64,000 nt of DNA from Stictocephala bisonia (Eukaryota > Arthropoda > Insecta > Hemiptera > Membracidae): the NCBI GenBank assembly GCA_035578905.1, contig JAQJVL010002628.1:1-64000 (forward strand), given 5' to 3'. Positions 58,873 to 64,000 of the stretch are shown here, piece after piece. The notes beneath the pieces were generated by a model. That model was given only the letters and a program-made list of their open reading frames with translations, did no database searches and was not told the DNA's origin. Both the position numbers and the translations under genes were made by a program. Numbering within the stretch: position 1 is the stretch's first letter; each line of letters starts with the position of its first letter.

Positions 58873-60000
58873 ATGTAAACACTGCAGGTGGCGATTGTGT
58901 GTCTTCTATTATGCAATTATATGTATTGCTAGACTCATATGTTTAAATGTTTTTTAAATATATATTTTTTCTTTAATCAATTTACAATAATTTCAACCTG
59001 ATTAAAATAATGAAAATTGACTAAATCAGTAGTCTAGTTAGTTATATTCTATAACGATAATATTTCCTAACCAATTTCAATTGACATTGAGATTGTTTTT
59101 CTCAAGAAGTAATAATAGTCATAACTTTATAATTCTTAAAAAAACTGACCATTCACCAAACAATGAAATATTTTACAAACAATCATGTAATTACTTGGAA
59201 CCAAAAAATATGTTAATGTTAAAGACAGTAATAATAAAACAGACATTTATAATAAAAAGATTAATAATGCTATTTTAAAATAAATGCCTATACACAGATT
59301 GTCAGGCCATAAGATGAAAGCTATTTTTATCTTGTATACAAGTAGATTAGTGGTTTTGTTATGATTTTTTTCTAACCCTATCACGACATTTTAATCTAAC
59401 CTGGGTTTTATATTTTGCCCAGTATTATTCTATATAAATATCATAGGCCTATTTCAATATTTATTTTGCCAAAGAAATAAATAATGTCACATTTTGTAAT
59501 ATTTCACTATATTAAATATTCCTGGAATATTTGCAGATTAATTTCATAATTGAAATGGGAGTCATTGATTGGATTTGAAAACAATTTATTTTTTAATCAA
59601 TTACCGAATACGAAAAGATTAATGATTTAGTCCAACAGTCGATTTAATCACCTAATCGATGGTTAAAATGCAATGAATAAAGATTTTTCAGATGGGCTAT
59701 ATAATATGAAAATGTTTACTTAAATCAGCAGTAATTATCGCCAGCATTGCCGATAAGTTAGCGGTCTATTCAAGTGTGTCTATTTACAAATACATGGTGT
59801 GTTAATCATATAAATCAATATGGTGTTTTAATTTATTCAGTTATAAATATTTCTTTATTCAAAATGAATGTCAACTGAGTTTTACTGTAATAGTATCAAC
59901 ACAGTATTCTATATTATTCGAAAGAGATGCAAGCAAATGAAATAACAGACAACCCGGATAAAAGTTGGCAATATTTATCAAAGCAGGACGTTGTTTGTGT
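58873..60000. other. intergenic stretch without recognisable features
   Basis: AT-rich. No gene or repeat was recognised. Confidence 0.6.
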
Positions 60001-60017
60001 GTGTGACTAGAGGAAGG

Positions 60018-60110
60018 AGAGGGCGGGGCGGCTGTCTGGAGAATGGGAGAGTGGGTTGAGGAGGGGAGGGCGGGGCGGCTGTCTGGAGAATGGGAGAGTG
60101 GGTTAAGAGG
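60018..60110 (+). repeat. 48-bp tandem duplication
   Basis: GAGGGCGGGGCGGCTGTCTG followed by GAGAATGGGAGAGTGGGTT occurs twice, at about 60018 and 60066. A GA-rich tract follows to about 60155. Confidence 0.9.
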
Positions 60111-60770
60111 AGGGAAGTGAGAGAGAGACGGAAGAGCGTGCGAGAGAGAGAGGAAATAGGGCTATGCGCAGCGCAGCGTGGGGCCTCAAAACAGTTTTGG
60201 GGCCTCGCCACAACTCTCCCATATGGATGGAGTATCTCTTTATATAGTAAAATCAATGATATAACACACAGAGACATCTGTGAGACAGATACACGCAGGC
60301 CTTGTGACTGAGAGTGTAAGAGAGGCCCAGGGCGGTGTGACACACGGCCGGTTATTTGATAGTTTATTAATAAAAGATTTATATAGTAAAATCAATGGTA
60401 AAACGTACCCGACCAAAAAATTAAGCACACTCAAAATTTCATGCATTTAATTCAAATGTTTGAGTTAAACCTGACTTTTTACATTAATAAAATTAAATAT
60501 ACTTTAATAATAATTAAGTATTGTTAGAATCATCATCACAACAATTTTCTATCAGTTTATATAATTTTCACTTGATTGTAAGTATATCAAATCACAGTTT
60601 TATTGATGTGCACACTAAATATTTTCACTCACCTGACGACAAAACTGAGGAAGTTTCCCGATTCAGTACGGTGGAACTGGCATCAACTGCCGTAATTTTA
60701 GTTGTATAGGGATGGATAGTGACTATTACTATTCTTATTCTGTGGTCAGAACAGCATGTTGGAGGAAGGT

Positions 60771-60862
60771 CACCATGGGTCTGCCATTCAGTAGTGTTTC
60801 CACATACATCGATGGGCACCATGGGTCTGCCATTCAGTAGTGTTTCCACACATTTCGATGGG
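60771..60862 (+). repeat. 46-bp tandem duplication
   Basis: CACCATGGGTCTGCCATTCA followed by GTAGTGTTTCCACA occurs at 60771-60816 and 60817-60862, nearly identical and so recent. Confidence 0.92.
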
Positions 60863-60986
60863 CACTTCCTTTCATCCTCTTAGTATTTATTTAAGAACTG
60901 ACTTAAAAGCCAGTATTAAGTTATAAAAATGACTACAACTGACAGTGCTTGTAGATAAAATTAACCATTTTTATTTTATTTTTCAG

Positions 60987-61073
60987 AAAACCATGAAAGA
61001 AAATAATATAGATTTAAAAGAGATTGATAAACCAGTGTTGGGAACATCCAGTGAGAAAAAAGCACCACCATAG
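60987..61073 (+). CDS. possible terminal coding exon of an unrecognised gene
   Basis: A strong acceptor (TTTTTATTTTATTTTTCAG ending at 60986) precedes 28 open codons and TAG (61071-61073): KTMKENNIDLKEIDKPVLGT, then SSEKKAPP. The Lys/Glu-rich composition and the splice site look real, and the frame assumes phase 0. The exon lies on the same strand as p32, 17 kb downstream. I cannot name the protein and found no convincing upstream exons between 44100 and 60960. They may be in repeat-masked-looking sequence, in the N gap, or the exon may be spurious. Confidence 0.4.
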   Translation, partial: KTMKENNIDLKEIDKPVLGTSSEKKAPP

Positions 61074-63047
61074 ACTTTTACAAGAACTTTTCACAGTTTA
61101 GTATATAGCAGTGTCATTGTTCAGTGATAAACCATTCCTACGTTTGAATTGGAAGTGAAGCTGTTTTTCAATGTTACTATATTAGTTTGTATTAGGAAAG
61201 TTAATATAACATGAAATTGAAAAAGCACAATCAAGTACTGATAATAAGAAAGAAGGATAAAAACATTTAATAATATAGATTTTGTTTATACATTATTTTT
61301 ATTGCTGTGAAACTTGGTTAAAAACATTAGAGAAGGGTCACCCCATCAGTGACAAGGCTTGAAAATTCCATGGAGCAGATTCTGGTTAAAAGTTCACCTT
61401 ATATTGGGCTCTTTTAATTGTTTTTCTGTTTTATTTTTTTTTTTTTTTTAAGAGAAAATAACTTCATTGTTTTCACCTTGTAGTACTTAGACTGTCAATT
61501 GTTTTATAAAGTCTATACAGACCTATGCATGTATTTGTCTTTATACTGTATATATATTTTATACATATATTTATTACTGTTTGTTTTTTTATTTGAAAAT
61601 CTATTATAGCTACAAGATACTTTATTTTAAAATTCATGTCCTGCAGGACATATTAATTTATTTGTTTATACAGTTTACTACCACCTCCATTATTGTTCCA
61701 ATATCTAATATATTGCGTGGAGAAATTATTTGTATCTGAGTTTGAATGTTGTTTACTAAGAAACTGAAAACATTTGAAAAAACACCAATCATTGTTTTCC
61801 CCTTTAATTGTACCTTATGACATAAGCATTATAAGTTTAAATAATTTGTATCCTAGTTAGAACAAAAAAAAAAAAAAAAAAAAAAAAAAAACAAATTTTA
61901 ACTAGTTTTTACTGTGCTACACCTTAACACTTTTACTGCTCAAAAACTAGGTAGTGTATTGCATTTATATTTTAATACATAGTTGACAGGAATGTTTTAT
62001 ACATTTCAGAAATTTAATTTTTCAATTAAAACAGATTTTTATCAATTTCCTAAAAACAACATTTTCTTGGCTCTCAGAGGTTGTCAATTTAATGACTCGG
62101 TCACACCTCGTAAGTTTATGAAATGTATTGATTTATATTGATCAATTTAAATGTTTTTGTTCTGTGAATCGATAAGAACTTTCTGTAAATCGAAAAATTC
62201 TGAAATTTGTATAACTTATAGAAAACACTCTTGTCAACTACATATTAAAATATAAAAGCAACGCATTAGCAGGTTTTTGAATAATTAAAGTGGAAAGAGT
62301 AAGTTGAAACTAGTTGAAAATCCGATAATTTTTTATTCCAACTAGGATAAAAATTATTAAAACGAAAAAGTACAATTAAAGGAAGAAAACAATTGTATGA
62401 TTGAATTTTTTGTAAGCCTCTTAGTTTCTCACTAAACAACCTTCAAACACAGGTATATATAATTTCTGCGTCGACAGTAATATCACAATCACGAAGCTTG
62501 CTCTTGAAAAAATTCCAACTGTCTGATGTTAGCATTCTTAGTAGTCGTAATGCAGAGCTATGGCATATCTCCGCTAGATAGCATGGCAGTTTAGTTTTGT
62601 TGCAAGACAACTAGTTGATTGTAAATATTCAAATGAAATTGTTTATTTTCTTAGCGCACCAGCTGTCTGCATTACCACCGCTAGCATTGCTTCGTTGGCA
62701 GGTAAAACGTCTGAACTTCACTACTGTATGTAAATACTGTAGTGTAAATACTGTGGTAGAGTATAGTACAATCATACAAGTGATAACATTTATTGTTGAA
62801 AAGCATTTATTTATAATAGTTATCTAGTTAAATGTACTATGCTAATCCACATTTTTCTGTAAAGGAGACTATTGGTATGAGTTGAGCTTTTTATTGCACA
62901 AAATTTCTTAAATAATTGTATTGGTAACACTATACAATTGTGTATTTATATGAATTTTATGAGTTCTGTATAAAATTATCCATAGTATACAGGAGGTATG
63001 GGCACAACTTCAGAGGGTGATAGTAGACACAAAAACAAGCAAAAAAA
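61074..63047. other. possible 3' UTR and intergenic stretch
   Basis: A long A run lies at about 61863-61891. The first few hundred bases could be the 3' UTR of the exon at 60987. A segment at 62230-62460 distantly resembles 30400-30640. Nothing else was recognised. Confidence 0.45.
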
Positions 63048-63254
63048 CCCATACACCCGCCCACCCATATATACACATACAGTGGTATTGACCCACCCGC
63101 CCACACATACACATACAGTGGTGTTGACCCACCCGCCCACCCATACACATACAGTGGTATTGACCCACCCGCCCACCCATACACATACAGTGGTATTGAC
63201 CCACCCGCCCACGCATACACATACAGTGGTGTTGACCCACCCATACACATACAG
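63048..63254 (-). repeat. 36-bp minisatellite, array 5
   Basis: About six units in reverse orientation: GACCCACCCGCCCACCCATA, then CACATACAGTGGTATT. Units are very similar to each other, with ACACATAC in place of the ACACGTAC of array 2, so this array homogenised separately. Confidence 0.95.
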
Positions 63255-64000
63255 TATTAGTTTTAATGCTAGATATTGATATATCTGTACATTCAATTGT
63301 GGTAACACTATATTTAAGACAAAGAATTTTCTCCTCACTTCTTAATTTAATTTCCTTCTGCAAGAGATACTTTTACTGGATATAAAACACATGATGGCCG
63401 GAAAGTAGCAAGAACCAGGGTCACTTTTATAGATTGTTTCAGGAAAACAAATTATGAAACAAGTTAAGGTTTATTTAAACTAAATACAAGGTTGTGTATT
63501 TAAAAAAAATAACAATTCTAATGTACATTTATTTGCAAATAAGACAAATTCTCATAATCATCTCTGGGCAAATACACAAAACTACACTGATAACATCATC
63601 TAGTTTACAGACTAGTAATTTAACAAACGTTTCTCAGAATTTGTATTAATTAAACTGTGAAATGTTAAAGAAATTGGATTTATTTGTTGAAAGACACTAG
63701 CAAAATTTTTTATTAGAACCTTATTTAACTGGGATGAATTCTTGTTTTTTTTATGATATAGTATATATTGAGATCTGTAACTAGATTGGATATGCTTGGG
63801 ATAAAAATCATTATTGGGAGGAAATAACAATAATATACTGATTGGTCAGTGATAACAGCCTGGGAAGTCTGATGCAGAACATTTGCTAAACAGTACGCAT
63901 TATTTGTTATTGTTGCATAACAGTTACACAACTGTCTCAATAAACCACCGTGAACTTTTCCTTGGGCAAAAATATTGTGAAGCAACACTTGTATTAGCTA
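63255..64000. other. right edge of window, no supported feature
   Basis: Open minus-strand segments at 63612-63830 and 63725-63988 overlap in different frames and match nothing known. Confidence 0.5.

Noticed and set aside
63725..63988. Minus-strand gene at the right edge
   Set aside because: It starts without ATG, overlaps another open frame, and has no recognisable domain or splice sites.

Overview
The window is animal nuclear DNA, most likely from an insect. It is AT-rich, has spliceosomal introns with GT-AG borders, and is packed with arthropod-type transposons: LINEs with (TTGAA)n or (ATTG)n tails, piggyBac-like elements in TTAA sites, hAT, Harbinger-like, Helitron, pogo and 5S- and tRNA-headed SINEs. 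A hemipteran-like insect would fit, but nothing here proves the order. The sequence contains one 123-base run of N.

One host gene is resolved completely. It is a plus-strand five-exon gene for the mitochondrial matrix protein p32 (C1QBP/MAM33 family), with CDS pieces 237-453, 13950-14100, 31180-31379, 39111-39202 and 43907-44056. They join in phase to 810 nt (269 residues plus stop) spread over 43.8 kb, with an AATAAA signal 37 nt after the stop. A possible last exon of a second, unrecognised plus-strand gene lies at 60987-61073.

Layout. Intron 1 (454-13949) holds a 3.15-kb piggyBac-like element with inverted minisatellite arrays, a 635-bp TTAA MITE, a three-level nest (DNA transposon > LINE > Helitron) and a decayed LINE. 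Intron 2 (14101-31179) is mostly LINEs, including a nearly complete minus-strand CR1/Jockey-like element with a PHD-finger ORF1 and a SINE fused to its 3' end. Intron 3 (31380-39110) holds a 2.6-kb TIR element with 300-bp internal repeats, two inverted copies of one TTAA MITE family, and LINE remnants interrupted by a Harbinger-like element and by one of those MITEs. Intron 4 (39203-43906) holds a minisatellite array and short repeats. Downstream of the gene lie a decayed RTE-like LINE interrupted by a hAT element with a perfect 8-bp target duplication, several SINEs, a retroposed 170-bp hairpin, a degraded Gypsy-like LTR element, a TA-flanked element with about 260-bp inverted ends, a pogo/Tigger fragment, and further minisatellite arrays.

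The most unusual feature is a 36-bp minisatellite found in five separate places and in both orientations. Its unit carries a G-tract block (GGGTGGGCGGGTGGG) that meets the textbook G-quadruplex pattern. Long ORFs across these arrays are repeat translation, not genes. No bacterial-type operons, CRISPR arrays or free-standing tRNA/rRNA genes were seen.
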